Shown here piece after piece: positions 35,176-43,928 of a DNA stretch of 64,000 bases (positions are counted from its first letter, which is position 1; every line of letters starts with the position of its first letter). Location: assembly GCF_051388915.1 (NCBI RefSeq), contig NZ_JBPKBH010000018.1, positions 62,001 to 126,000 of the forward strand, read 5' to 3'. The notes below the pieces were generated by a model that searched no databases, was not told the DNA's origin, and was given only the letters and a program-made list of their open reading frames with translations. The stretch is from Yinghuangia sp051388915 (GTDB taxonomy: Bacteria; Actinomycetota; Actinomycetes; Streptomycetales; Streptomycetaceae). Both the position numbers and the translations under genes were made by a program.

Positions 35176-36458
35176 CAGATCACCCCCAGCGATGCCGCCG
35201 CGCACACGCCCGATGCGCAGCCGTCCTCGTGGAAGCCCCATCCGTGGTAGGCCCCGGCGAACGCGGTCCGACCGGAGTTGAGCAGCGGCAGTTGCTGCTG
35301 CGCGGCGACGGAGGCAGGCGTGAACACCGGGTGCGCATACGACATGCGGGCCAGGACCTGGTCGGGTGCGGGGCGGTCGGTCGCACCGAGGGTCACCAGG
35401 TAGCGTCGCGGCTCGTCGATGCGCATCAGGCGGCTGATGTCGTAGGTCACCAGGACACGGGCGCTGTCGACGCCGCCATGGCAGGCGGTCTTGAGGTAGT
35501 TCCACGAGGCCCGCGCGGATGGCGCCCTGGGCAGGAGGCCGACGTCGGTGTGGAGGCGTGCCTCGTTGCGCGCGTAGCGGAAAGCGCCCAGGACCCGGCG
35601 TTCGAGCGGCAGCGGGTCGGCGAGCAGGCGAAGCGCGTCGTCGGCGTGCGTCGCGAGGACCACCGCGTCGAAACCGTGCACCCGGTCGGCGTCGTCGCGG
35701 ACTTCCGCCCCGTTCGCGGTTCTGTGCACCGCCCGGACCGGAGTGGCGACATTCACGGACGCCAGCGTCTTGGCCACGCGGTCCACATACGTCCGCGACC
35801 CTCCCTCGACCGTCCGCCAGGCCGGTGATCCCCGCACGGCCAGCATGCCGTGATTGGCCAGGAACGCGAACAGGTACGCGGCCGGGTAGGAGCAGGTATC
35901 CCTCGCACCGGTCGACCAGACCGCGGACACGAGGGGCATGGCGAAGTGGGCGACGAAGTATGACGAGAAGCCACCGTCGGTCAGGAACTCGCCCAGGGTC
36001 GGGTGTCCGTCGGACCGGTGCGGCGCCCGGTCGAGCAGGTCGCGGGCCCGGCGGTGAAAACGAACGACCTCGCCGAGCATCCGCAGATAGCGCGGATGGA
36101 GGGAGTTGGACCGTTGGGCGAACAGGCCGTCGAGGCGGCGCGCCCCGGCGTATTCCAATCCGCAGCCCTCGCAGCGCACGCTCATCGACATCTCGGTGTC
36201 ACGCGTCCGCACGCCCAACTCGCCGAAGAGTCGGATCAGGTGTGGGTACGTCCGCTCGTTGTGCACCAGAAACCCCGTGTCCACCGGCACCGTTCCGCCG
36301 CGCTCGGCCGCAACGTCGTGTGTGTGCGCGTGCCCGCCGAGCCGGTCGTCGGCCTCGAACAACCAGACGTCGTATCGGCGTTGCAGCACGTAGGCGGCGG
36401 TGAGGCCGGCCACCCCGGCGCCGACGACCGCGACGCGCTCCCGCGTGGGCGCTACCAC
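35172..36458 (-). CDS. FAD-dependent oxidoreductase (amine-oxidase-like, Rv0449c type)
   Basis: This 428-residue flavoprotein starts at GTG 36458. It has the Rossmann FAD motif VAVVGAGVAGLTAAYVLQ, then LFEADDRLGGHAHTH, and C-terminal AFAGAYHGWGFHEDGCASG, which closes the FAD site. It matches the predicted NAD/FAD-binding proteins paired with DUF1365 and SDR genes. The likely role is oxidation or desaturation of a lipid. It heads the minus-strand operon and faces the DUF4397-sortase-sigK operon. A 21-codon frame upstream overlaps its start. Confidence 0.9.
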   Translation of the reverse strand: MVAPTRERVAVVGAGVAGLTAAYVLQRRYDVWLFEADDRLGGHAHTHDVAAERGGTVPVDTGFLVHNERTYPHLIRLFGELGVRTRDTEMSMSVRCEGCGLEYAGARRLDGLFAQRSNSLHPRYLRMLGEVVRFHRRARDLLDRAPHRSDGHPTLGEFLTDGGFSSYFVAHFAMPLVSAVWSTGARDTCSYPAAYLFAFLANHGMLAVRGSPAWRTVEGGSRTYVDRVAKTLASVNVATPVRAVHRTANGAEVRDDADRVHGFDAVVLATHADDALRLLADPLPLERRVLGAFRYARNEARLHTDVGLLPRAPSARASWNYLKTACHGGVDSARVLVTYDISRLMRIDEPRRYLVTLGATDRPAPDQVLARMSYAHPVFTPASVAAQQQLPLLNSGRTAFAGAYHGWGFHEDGCASGVCAAASLGVIW

Positions 36459-36517
36459 GGCAGCCAGGCGGCGGGGAGGACCAGGTCGGTTGGTCTCGGG
36501 CTGAGGCGTTCAGGCAT
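36452..36517 (-). CDS. Candidate 21-residue leader peptide
   Basis: A GGACGGAGAAGCC ribosome-binding region precedes ATG 36517. The frame ends at TAG 36452, inside the start region of the FAD oxidoreductase (GTGGTAG), so the leader stop and the gene start overlap. This would allow translational coupling. The peptide begins MPERLSPRPTDL and ends WLPW. Evidence is positional only. Confidence 0.35.
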   Translation of the reverse strand: MPERLSPRPTDLVLPAAWLPW

Positions 36518-36805
36518 GGCTTCTCCGTCCCGGACAGTCGCGTGCTTCACGACACTCACCCACTCTTCGGGCAAACCACGCCTCTCGGATGCACCGCCAC
36601 ACCGAAAACCGACCGCGAACCTGCGCCGTGCGGCTGCGCGGGAGACGACAGCGCCTCCAGGCGGTCCCAGAGGGCTCGACAAGGCGGCTGCGACCAACGC
36701 TGTGACGGGCGCTCTGTAGAGAGACCGATCCGGGTGCATCCACGGTGGGGGTAGCCGAGGAAGAAGAGACGAAAGGTTCCGCAGGCACGAGACCTGGAGC
36801 TTCTG

Positions 36806-37717
36806 ATGACCACGAACGCCACGAATCCTCTCGTCCTCAACACCCTCGCGGTCGACTGCGAGGGCCGACCCGCGGCAGGTCGCCGGGCCGTCGCGGCACT
36901 CGGCGTGGGCATGTTTTGCGCCTCGACCTTCGCGCTCGGCGCCGCGCCCGCGCAGGCCGCCGACCAGGAGAACGGCCAAGCAACCGTCTCGGTCCTGCAC
37001 GGCATCCCGGGCCTGACCGTCGACGTGTACGCCAACGGCCAACAGCTCCTGCCGGACTTCCAGCCCGGTACCCTCACCGACCCGCAGCCGCTCCCCGCGG
37101 GAAGCTACGACATCAAGGTGTTCAAGGACAACGAGGGGCCGAACGGCGCGCCTGCCCTGCAAAAGCAGGTCCAGGTCCCCGGCGGCGCCAACGCGACCTT
37201 GGTGGCTCACTTGGGCGCCGACGGCTCGCCGATGCTGTCGGCGTTCGTCAACGACACCGTGCCGATCGCCGCCGGCAAGGCCCGGGTCACAGTCAGGCAC
37301 GTGGCGGCCGCTCCGGCGGTCGATGTCCGTGCCAACGGAACCCCGGTGTTCAGCAACCTGACCAACCCCAAGGAGGCCAAGGGCGACGTCGACGCCGGCA
37401 TGATCAAGGCCGACGTGACGCTCGCCGGGTCCTCGACGGTGGCACTGGGTCCGGCGGACCTGAATCTCACCGAAGGCACCAACACGATCGTCTACGCGTA
37501 CGGCAGCGCCAACGACAAGACCCTGGCGCTGAAGACCCAGAGCATCACCGGCATGCACTCCGCACCCGGCGGTGTCCCCGCCGGCGAGTCCGGGGCCGCG
37601 GCGACCGCCGGCGCAGGCGGCGAGTCCGGCACGCCCGGATGGGTGATCGGCCTGGCCGCGGCGGGAGCAGTCGGCGTGGCGGTCGGCGGGTACCGCGTGG
37701 CCGCCATGCGGCGCTGA
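36806..37717 (+). CDS. Cell-surface DUF4397 protein
   Basis: The 303-residue product has a signal peptide after a 25-residue lead (VAALGVGMFCASTFALGAAP, cut near AQAAD). A DUF4397 domain follows with TVSVLHGIPGLTVDVYANG and VTVRHVAAAPAVDVRANG, giving two related halves. A Gly/Ala-rich linker leads to a C-terminal helix (WVIGLAAAGAVGVAVGGYRV) and basic end, so it is a wall- or membrane-anchored surface protein. No LPxTG motif is seen, although a sortase gene follows. In actinomycetes DUF4397 genes are often next to class F sortases and SigK-like factors. Confidence 0.88.
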   Translation: MTTNATNPLVLNTLAVDCEGRPAAGRRAVAALGVGMFCASTFALGAAPAQAADQENGQATVSVLHGIPGLTVDVYANGQQLLPDFQPGTLTDPQPLPAGSYDIKVFKDNEGPNGAPALQKQVQVPGGANATLVAHLGADGSPMLSAFVNDTVPIAAGKARVTVRHVAAAPAVDVRANGTPVFSNLTNPKEAKGDVDAGMIKADVTLAGSSTVALGPADLNLTEGTNTIVYAYGSANDKTLALKTQSITGMHSAPGGVPAGESGAAATAGAGGESGTPGWVIGLAAAGAVGVAVGGYRVAAMRR

Positions 37718-37897
37718 ACGCCCGCGTGCGAGATACCCGGGGAGAGGGCGCGGCGCAGTCCTCTGAAACGGCACCGCGCCGCTCGCACGAGTCCGCGCGG
37801 CGGCCGCGCGCGACGCGAACAACGACGGATCGGGCGCCCGGCACGGTGTCCGCTTCGGGCCCAGGCCTATTGCCCGTTTTGGCTTTTGGAGGTTGCC

Positions 37898-38617
37898 GTG
37901 CCGCTCGCCTCGTACGCCGCCGGATCACCGTGCGGCTCCCCGCCCTCGTTGGCTGGGCGGTGTCAGCGGGCGTCGGTGTGGGTCCTGGCTGTAGCCGGAG
38001 CAGTCGCGGTGGCCGCGTGCGGGACCGGCGCTCCTCCGGCCGATCCGCGCCCGGCCCTACAGCCATCTGCACCGGCGCCCCCGGCGACGTCGGCTGCTGC
38101 ACCGCCGGTTGCGTCGCCCGATGTGTCCACCGGTTCTGCGCCGCAGCCCGCCCCCGCGGCACCGGTGGCGGCGCCGACCGCGGTGCGGGTGGAATCGCTG
38201 GCGCTGTTCGCTCCGGTGGTGCCGGTGGGGGTGGCGCCGGACGGTCAGGCGGAAGTGCCACAGGACGGCGCGGTGGTGGGCTGGTATCGCTTCGGTTCCG
38301 CGCCCGGCGCCACAGCGGGGTCCGCGGTCCTGATCGGGCACGTGGACACTGCGGACGGGCGGCTGGGGCAGTTCGCCGAGTTGGAACGCGCCGCCCCCGG
38401 GGACCGCGTCACGGTGCAGCGCGGCACCGTGACGGAGCTGACGTACCGCGTGGCCCGCGTCGAGACGGTGCCGAAAGGGCGCCTCTCGGCCGCGCAGATC
38501 TTCCGGCGTGACGGGCCGCCGCAGTTGGTGCTCGTCACCTGCGGCGGGACCTACGACCGTTCTGCGGGCGGCTATCAGGCCAACCTGATCGTCACGGCTG
38601 TGCCGGAGCCCGGATGA
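37898..38617 (+). CDS. Class F sortase
   Basis: GGAGG lies five bases before GTG 37898, which decides this start over the upstream TTG. The 239-residue product has a hydrophobic signal/anchor ending VAVAACGTG, a possible lipobox, then a Pro/Ala-rich linker. The sortase barrel carries the catalytic His in LIGHVDTADG, Cys in LVTCGG and Arg near the C-terminus (GTYDRSAGGYQ). Sortases link proteins to the cell surface. The stop overlaps the sigma factor ATG (ATGA). DUF4397 upstream is a likely partner or substrate. Confidence 0.9.
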   Translation: MPLASYAAGSPCGSPPSLAGRCQRASVWVLAVAGAVAVAACGTGAPPADPRPALQPSAPAPPATSAAAPPVASPDVSTGSAPQPAPAAPVAAPTAVRVESLALFAPVVPVGVAPDGQAEVPQDGAVVGWYRFGSAPGATAGSAVLIGHVDTADGRLGQFAELERAAPGDRVTVQRGTVTELTYRVARVETVPKGRLSAAQIFRRDGPPQLVLVTCGGTYDRSAGGYQANLIVTAVPEPG

Positions 38618-39219
38618 CACCACGTGGCTTCTTCCCCGGATCTGCGGTCCTGGCCAGTAGGGTGGCGGGCGTGGAGTCCTTGGACGACGACGAGGTCGCG
38701 AAGGCGTTCGCGGCCGGGGAACAGGCGGCGTTCGCCGAGGTCTACCGGCGATGGGGCGCGCTGGTGTTCACGGTGTGCCTGCGCTCCCTGGGCGACCGGG
38801 CGGAAGCCGAGGACGCCACCCAGCAGGTGTTCGTGTCCGCATGGCGCGGGCGCGCCGGTTACCGCGCCGAAGTCGGTTCCCTGGCCGGGTGGCTGGTCGG
38901 CGTGGCCCGGCACCGCATCGCCGACGCACATGCCGCCCGGGCACGGCGCGCCATGCCCGTCGCAACCGAGCCGGTGTGTGCGGCGTCGCCGTCCCATGAC
39001 GGCGACGTGGTGTCGCGGGTTGTCGTGGCCGACGAGCTGGCCCGGTTGGGGCAGCCTCAACGGCGGATCCTGGAGCTGGCGTTCTTCGGGGACCTGACGC
39101 ACACGCAGATCGCCGAGCGCCTCGACCTGCCGCTCGGCACCGTCAAGAGTCACATCAGGCGAGGCCTCGGACGCCTGCGCGACCGCCTGGAGGAGGTGGA
39201 CGACGATGAGTCACAGTGA
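38614..39219 (+). CDS. ECF sigma factor, SigK-like
   Basis: This 201-residue sigma-70 family factor has region 2 (AFAEVYRRWGALVFTVCL, EAEDATQQVFVSAWRG) and region 4 (THTQIAERLDLPLGTVKSHI). ATG 38614 overlaps the sortase stop. A GTG near 38671 is an alternative start that would remove about 19 poorly conserved residues. The stop lies inside the start of the anti-sigma gene, as in sigK-rskA. The probable regulon is exported proteins, possibly including the DUF4397 and DUF4394 genes. Confidence 0.9.
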   Translation: MTPRGFFPGSAVLASRVAGVESLDDDEVAKAFAAGEQAAFAEVYRRWGALVFTVCLRSLGDRAEAEDATQQVFVSAWRGRAGYRAEVGSLAGWLVGVARHRIADAHAARARRAMPVATEPVCAASPSHDGDVVSRVVVADELARLGQPQRRILELAFFGDLTHTQIAERLDLPLGTVKSHIRRGLGRLRDRLEEVDDDESQ

Positions 39220-40018
39220 TCCCGCGACGCTTGCGCTCGCGGCCCTCGGCGAACCAGCGTCCGACACCGACCGCGATCACATCGCCGCCTGCCCGGTCTG
39301 CCGCGCGGAACTCGACCACCTCAAAGCCGTGGTGCGGGTCGGCCGCAGCCTGCGCCCCGACGACGAACCCACCGCGCCGCCTTCCGGGCTGTGGCAGCGC
39401 ATCGCCGACGAACTCGCCGAAGAGCAGGCCCTCGGACGGGAAGACGCGCTCGGCGACGAATCCGCGGACAGGTCCACGCGCCTTCGCGCCCCGGCATCGT
39501 CGGCAACGGGATCCGACGGCGACGACCAGCCACCGGCCGGCGGCAACGGCGCAACCGCAGCCCGGGGGCGGTGGTTTCGGCTGCGGACGTCACTGGCCCT
39601 GGCCGCGTCGGCCGCGCTGATCGGTGCCACCGCCGGCGTCGGCGCCACCCTGTGGGCCACCCGGGACGATGCCACGCCGACGCAGGTCGCGGCCGAGACG
39701 CGTCTGGAACCGCTGCCCGCGCACCAGGCTGTCGGCGCCGCGTTCCTCGACACCGGAGGCGAAACCGGACGGCGCCTGGTCGTCCGTGTCTCCGGTCTCA
39801 CCGCGCAACCGGGCTTCTACGAAGTGTGGCTGCTCGACCGCGACGCCAAGAACATGATCGCCCTCGGTCTGCTGCCGGTGCACGGCGAAGCCACCTTCGA
39901 CCTTCCGCCCAACCTCGACCTGGCCGGCTACCCCGTCGTGGACGTCTCACTTCAGCAGTACAACGGTTCCCCGGAACACTCCGGGGACAGCGTCGTCAGA
40001 GGCAGCCTCCGCGGCTGA
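39206..40018 (+). CDS. Anti-sigma factor, RskA-like
   Basis: The 270-residue membrane protein has an N-terminal zinc-binding anti-sigma domain with DHIAACPVCRAEL (H-x3-C-x2-C), a polar linker, one membrane helix near residue 130 (LALAASAALIGATAGVGATL), and an external RskA domain (LVVRVSGLTAQPGFYEVWLL, AGYPVVDVSLQQYNGSPEHS). It holds the sigma factor inactive until released by proteolysis, by analogy with mycobacterial RskA. Its ATG overlaps the sigma gene by 14 bases. Confidence 0.92.
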   Translation: MSHSDPATLALAALGEPASDTDRDHIAACPVCRAELDHLKAVVRVGRSLRPDDEPTAPPSGLWQRIADELAEEQALGREDALGDESADRSTRLRAPASSATGSDGDDQPPAGGNGATAARGRWFRLRTSLALAASAALIGATAGVGATLWATRDDATPTQVAAETRLEPLPAHQAVGAAFLDTGGETGRRLVVRVSGLTAQPGFYEVWLLDRDAKNMIALGLLPVHGEATFDLPPNLDLAGYPVVDVSLQQYNGSPEHSGDSVVRGSLRG

Positions 40019-40247
40019 ACCCCATCGGAAGACGGAGCGTCCGGTGCTTCGCGCGGAGCACGCGACCCATGGTGTCCCGGGGGCGGACGCGTCCGTTGGG
40101 GTTGGCCGCCGTACCTCTCCGCCCACGAGCTCGTGTCTGCCCTGTCCCCTCGTGCACTCGGTGCCGGGGTGCGGGCGAGGGCGTCCGTCGGCGTGACTGC
40201 GATGCCCGGCCCGTGGGTCGCCGGAGCTCTCGGGTCATCCTCTGGGG

Positions 40248-41228
40248 TCATCCGGTGGGCAGCGGCGCCAGTACCGCGAGCGCGTGCGCGAGGCTGGTCA
40301 GGCGTACCGTGCCGGGGCCGGGCGGCGTACCCCAGCCCGCGCCTGCGGCGAGCACTGTGGTCCCGGGGCAGCGGTGCAGCCGGTGGAGAGTGTCCGGATC
40401 CGCGGTGGCGGCATGTTGGGACCACAGGACGACCGCCGACGGGCGGGTGCGGTCGACCGCCCGGGCAAGGGCGTCGGGCGGGAGGGCGGCTCCGAACATA
40501 CGGGTGGGAATCCCGCGTTCGATCAGTGCGGCGTTGAGCGCGTGCAGCGGCAGCGTGTGTAGTTCCCGTTCGGTGCAGGCCAGTAGCACACCGCGGCCGG
40601 GGGCCTCGCCCGCGAGGGCGCCCTGGGCACCGTGCCCGGCCGCGCACAGCAGGGCGGCGAGCACGCACTCGGAAAGCAGGTGTTCCACCTCCACATACCT
40701 GTTCGAGCCGGTGTTGTCAGCGCTGTCCTCCCACTTGCGGCCCATCCCGTACAGCACGGGCTGGATCACCGCCTCCCACACGGCCGGGACGCCGAACTCG
40801 GTGAGTGCCCGGCCCAGGACGTCCCGCACGGCCGCGCCGTCCAGACGCATTGCGGCGCGGGCCAGTCCGCGCGCGTGGTGATCGGCGTGGACGCCGACGG
40901 GGAGGGTGTGTCCGCCACCGGACCGACTGACCGCCCGCTCGCCTGTGTGAGCGTCCGTGCCGTCGAGAACCACCCGGGCAGCCTCGGCGACCGGGGCGCC
41001 GTCGGCGACCAGGGTGCACATGCGTTGCAGCCGGGCCATGTCGGCAGGCGAGTAGCGGCGGTGGCCGCCGACGCTGACCCGGCTCGCGCCCAGGCCGTAC
41101 CGCCGGTCCCAGGAACGCAGCGTCGTGGCGGCCACGCCGAGCCTGCCGGCAGCCGCGCCGGCCGTGAGGCCCGGCTCGGGGTCGCGCCCGGATGGGTTGG
41201 TGCGACCTGATCGGGATGGTGCGGTCAC
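40248..41228 (-). CDS. MerR-family regulator with B12-binding-like C-terminus
   Basis: The 326-residue product starts at GTG 41228. It has a MerR DNA-binding domain (AGRLGVAATTLRSWDRRYGL, SVGGHRRYSPADMARLQRMC). A helical domain and a Rossmann-like domain follow, as in LitR/CarH light-responsive regulators. In CarH, W-x9-EH contacts adenosylcobalamin. Here WEDSADNTGSNRYVEVEH has 15 residues between W and EH, and no D-x-H-x-x-G motif is seen. It may therefore not bind B12. It is divergent from the DUF4383 membrane protein across 119 bases and may control it. Confidence 0.85.
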   Translation of the reverse strand: MTAPSRSGRTNPSGRDPEPGLTAGAAAGRLGVAATTLRSWDRRYGLGASRVSVGGHRRYSPADMARLQRMCTLVADGAPVAEAARVVLDGTDAHTGERAVSRSGGGHTLPVGVHADHHARGLARAAMRLDGAAVRDVLGRALTEFGVPAVWEAVIQPVLYGMGRKWEDSADNTGSNRYVEVEHLLSECVLAALLCAAGHGAQGALAGEAPGRGVLLACTERELHTLPLHALNAALIERGIPTRMFGAALPPDALARAVDRTRPSAVVLWSQHAATADPDTLHRLHRCPGTTVLAAGAGWGTPPGPGTVRLTSLAHALAVLAPLPTG

Positions 41229-41347
41229 GACGTTGCCTCTCACCGGCGGTCGGCCGAGAAAAAACGGTGCGTTATCGATGCAACTTGAGGGGGGCGAAGA
41301 TGACACCAAGACTGGGCTGAGGGGGTCCCATACTGTTGGAGGCGGCT

Positions 41348-41926
41348 GTGAAGTTGTCCGACGAAATGCCTGTCGACCACCGGCTCGGCCGGGTCTACCG
41401 CTACGGCGCCGGCTTCACCGGCCTGGTCCTGATGGTATTCGGCGTCCTGGGTTACGCCGACCAGCTCGCCTTCTTCGACACCTCCGGCGAGAAGATCGCC
41501 GGGCTGAGCACCAACGGCGCGCTCAGCACGATCTCCATGGTCGTGGGCGGCGTCCTGATCGCGGGCGCCGTTGTCGGCGGAAACCTCGCCTCGACTCTCA
41601 ACATCACCGTCGGGTCCGCGTTCATCCTCAGCGGTTTCGTCAACCTCGCGCTCATCGGCAAGGACGCCAACATCCTCGCCTTCGAAATGCCGAACGTCAT
41701 CTTCAGCTTCATCGTCGGGCTGATGGTGCTTACCTTCGGTCTGTACGGGAGGGTCAGTGGCAACCTGCCGCACGACAACCCCTACTGGCGCTCCCGACAC
41801 CCCGAGCAAGCGGCACGCGAGGACGCGTTCCGAGCGGCTCTGGCATCTGGGCGGTCATCGGACGCCGCCCTGGCCGCAGCACGCGCCCCGGTTCCGCCGA
41901 CCACAGACCGGCCGGGCGGCAGATGA
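41348..41926 (+). CDS. DUF4383 membrane protein
   Basis: GGAGG lies six bases before GTG 41348. The 192-residue product has four membrane helices and the family pattern VDHRLGRVYRYGAGFTGLVL, NLALIGKDANILAFEMPNVI and LPHDNPYW. A hydrophilic tail of about 40 residues follows. DUF4383 proteins are common in actinomycetes and of unknown function. The divergent MerR-type gene is a possible regulator. A 53-codon frame from 41923 overlaps its stop but has no recognised features. Confidence 0.85.
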   Translation: MKLSDEMPVDHRLGRVYRYGAGFTGLVLMVFGVLGYADQLAFFDTSGEKIAGLSTNGALSTISMVVGGVLIAGAVVGGNLASTLNITVGSAFILSGFVNLALIGKDANILAFEMPNVIFSFIVGLMVLTFGLYGRVSGNLPHDNPYWRSRHPEQAAREDAFRAALASGRSSDAALAAARAPVPPTTDRPGGR

Positions 41927-42193
41927 CCGGACAATCCGCACCGATCCCGGAGAACACCACGATCATCGAAATGCCGCATGACAGGGGCCTGCGAAGCAAG
42001 CACGGCCACACCGCTGCGCGCCTTCCACACGTGGCAATTCCCCGCCCCCGCGGCCCCGTTCCCGACGTCGAACTCGATCGGTAGGCCGCAGCGGTGACGG
42101 GAGGCTTCATCCCGTTCCGCGACCTTCGCCCGGCCGGCATCACGGTCTTCGGGGATCGGGGTAGCAGCGCAGGCGCCGCCGGGTGCATCGTTC

Positions 42194-42247
42194 CCTGGAG
42201 CCTGGAGCCTGGAGCCTGGAGCCTGGAGCCTGGAGCCTGGAGCCTGG
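42194..42247. repeat. Heptamer tandem repeat CCTGGAG, about 7.7 copies
   Basis: Seven perfect CCTGGAG units and a partial one lie directly after the stop of the ATP-binding regulator. A similar heptamer array, GGAGCAG, occurs at 48305-48332. It is likely a variable-number repeat. The rest of 41927-42249 shows no gene. Confidence 0.95.
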
Positions 42248-42249
42248 GA

Positions 42250-42717
42250 TCAGGCGGCGCGGTGGTCGGCCAGGCCGAGGATTGCGGTAACGCGCTTGCC
42301 GGTTGCCTCGCGACGCACGTCGAGCGTCCGGCACAGTGCGACCACGAGCTCCAGGCCGTGCTGCCCGGCCCGCCACGGATCGGTGCCGTGCGGACGCGGC
42401 AGTTCCGCGCTGGTGTCCGCCACGGCAAGGTGCACGGCGTCGCGGGTGCGGGTGATGGTCAGGTGGCTGGGGCCAGGCGCGTATTTGCTTGCGTTGGTGA
42501 CCAGTTCGCTGACCACCAATTGCGCGATGCCGGCGTCGGTGTCCGACACCGGCCCGGCCGCCGGGAACATCGGAGTCGAGTTCGCGAGGAACTCCCGTGT
42601 AGCGGCTCGCGCTTGGGATATGCGCCCGTCGCAGGCGAACGTCGCGCTCACCGCGACCGGGTGGACGCCCCGGTCGGTGCTTGTGTCGTCGTCGTGGTGG
42701 TGCTCGGTCGTGTCCAT
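42250..42717 (-). CDS. ATP-binding regulator (RsbW-like anti-sigma type)
   Basis: The 155-residue product is a stand-alone HATPase_c domain, as in serine-kinase anti-sigma regulators of streptomycetes. It shows AQLVVSELVTNASKYAPGPS (N-box), HLAVADTSAELPR (G1-like D-x-S/G) and GQHGLELVVALC (G2). ATG 42717 precedes a His/Asp-rich start (MDTTEHHHDDDTST). It may phosphorylate a STAS antagonist or bind a sigma factor. It is divergent from the Asp23-like stress gene. Confidence 0.85.
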   Translation of the reverse strand: MDTTEHHHDDDTSTDRGVHPVAVSATFACDGRISQARAATREFLANSTPMFPAAGPVSDTDAGIAQLVVSELVTNASKYAPGPSHLTITRTRDAVHLAVADTSAELPRPHGTDPWRAGQHGLELVVALCRTLDVRREATGKRVTAILGLADHRAA

Positions 42718-42944
42718 GGCATGGCCACCGCCTCGCGTCATCGTGCCGTCGACATGTCCCAAGCGATCCAGATGCCCTCGCCGGCACCCGGAACGGCTCA
42801 GATTTACCGGCCCTCTACCCGCAGCAGACGGCACGGAACACACCGGCGGGTTGCGCATGCGCGACGCCCGGCCGGGCAAGGCTACGGGCGGGCACTGCCG
42901 CACGTCCGGAGTGCCGGACCAGGACGGCGACGGAAGGGAAGGCC

Positions 42945-43433
42945 ATGGCTGACGCGAGCACGGACACCAGGCCAAGTACGAAGGGGTCGTCGGTGGCGGT
43001 GCGTTCCGATGCGGGTACCGGCTCGGTCGCAGCCAACGAGCCCATGGCCCCCGCGGCGCAACGAGGCCGTACCGCGATTGCGGACGGCGTGGTGGCGAAG
43101 ATCGCGGGAATCGCGGCAGGGGACACCGTGGGCGTGTACGCACTGGGGCGCGGCACGGCGCGCGCCCTCGGTGCCGTACGCGAGCGCATCCCCGGCGCCA
43201 AGGCGAACGTCGCCCAGGGCGTCAGCGTCGAGGTGGGCGAGAAGCAGTGCGCGGTCGACCTGGCCTTGGTCGTCGAGTACGGCGTCGCAATCGCCGAACT
43301 CGCCGCCGAGGTACGCCTCAACGTGATCACCGCACTGAAGGACATGACGAGCCTCGAAGTCGTCGAGGTCAACATCGCGGTGGACGACATCCACATAAGC
43401 GGCGACGACAGCGGGGAACGCCGCGTCGAATAG
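42945..43433 (+). CDS. Asp23/Gls24 family stress protein
   Basis: The 162-residue product has a polar N-terminal region of about 40 residues, then an Asp23 domain with GRTAIADGVVAKIAGIAAGD, GVSVEVGEKQCAVDLALVVE and VEVNIAVDDIHI. GGAAGGGAA precedes ATG 42945. Asp23 proteins associate with the cell envelope and respond to stress. It faces away from the ATP-binding regulator, suggesting shared control. Confidence 0.9.
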   Translation: MADASTDTRPSTKGSSVAVRSDAGTGSVAANEPMAPAAQRGRTAIADGVVAKIAGIAAGDTVGVYALGRGTARALGAVRERIPGAKANVAQGVSVEVGEKQCAVDLALVVEYGVAIAELAAEVRLNVITALKDMTSLEVVEVNIAVDDIHISGDDSGERRVE

Positions 43434-43928
43434 GCCGACGCGGCTGGCTCTTGCCTGCGGTGCAGGGCAGTTGTGGCGGCATCAACCGACGATCCGTCCC
43501 GGCGACGATCATCGTTCCGTCGAGCGTGAACTGCGGGGGCAACCGACTCGGCACGTGCTGTCGTCCGGTGTCGGTGACGTCAAGCATCCGTCGGCGGCGG
43601 TCAGCCGGGCGGCGGTTGCGCGTGCCCCTCGCCGACCGTGCGGTTCGCCGACTGCGTGGCCGCCGCCGTAGGTCCGCATAGCCACGGAAGTCAACGTCTG
43701 CCCCCTTGCTCCGGCCGGTGGCGACACGCACCCTTGCGCCGGGTGGGATTCGGCTCAATTTGAGGCGCACGGCGCGTCCATCTGGGCGTACAAAAGGCAA
43801 CTCTGACTTCAGAAAGCGACATTTCAGTCACTTATTGTGAGAATTGCCGGACGGGTGGTCCCACCCCGTGGGTGCTGCCTTCGCCGTTGCGGAGGTAGGC
43901 CCGGTCCGTGCGCTTCCGGAGGTACTTG
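43434..43928. other. 495 bases without a gene
   Basis: Open frames here have no recognisable motif. The right end has an AT-rich stretch (CAGTCACTTATTGTGAGAAT near 43826) that could be the promoter of the esterase gene. Confidence 0.5.

Noticed and set aside
42194..42247. Tandem array as a CRISPR
   Set aside because: Units are 7 bases without spacers, so this is a simple tandem repeat.
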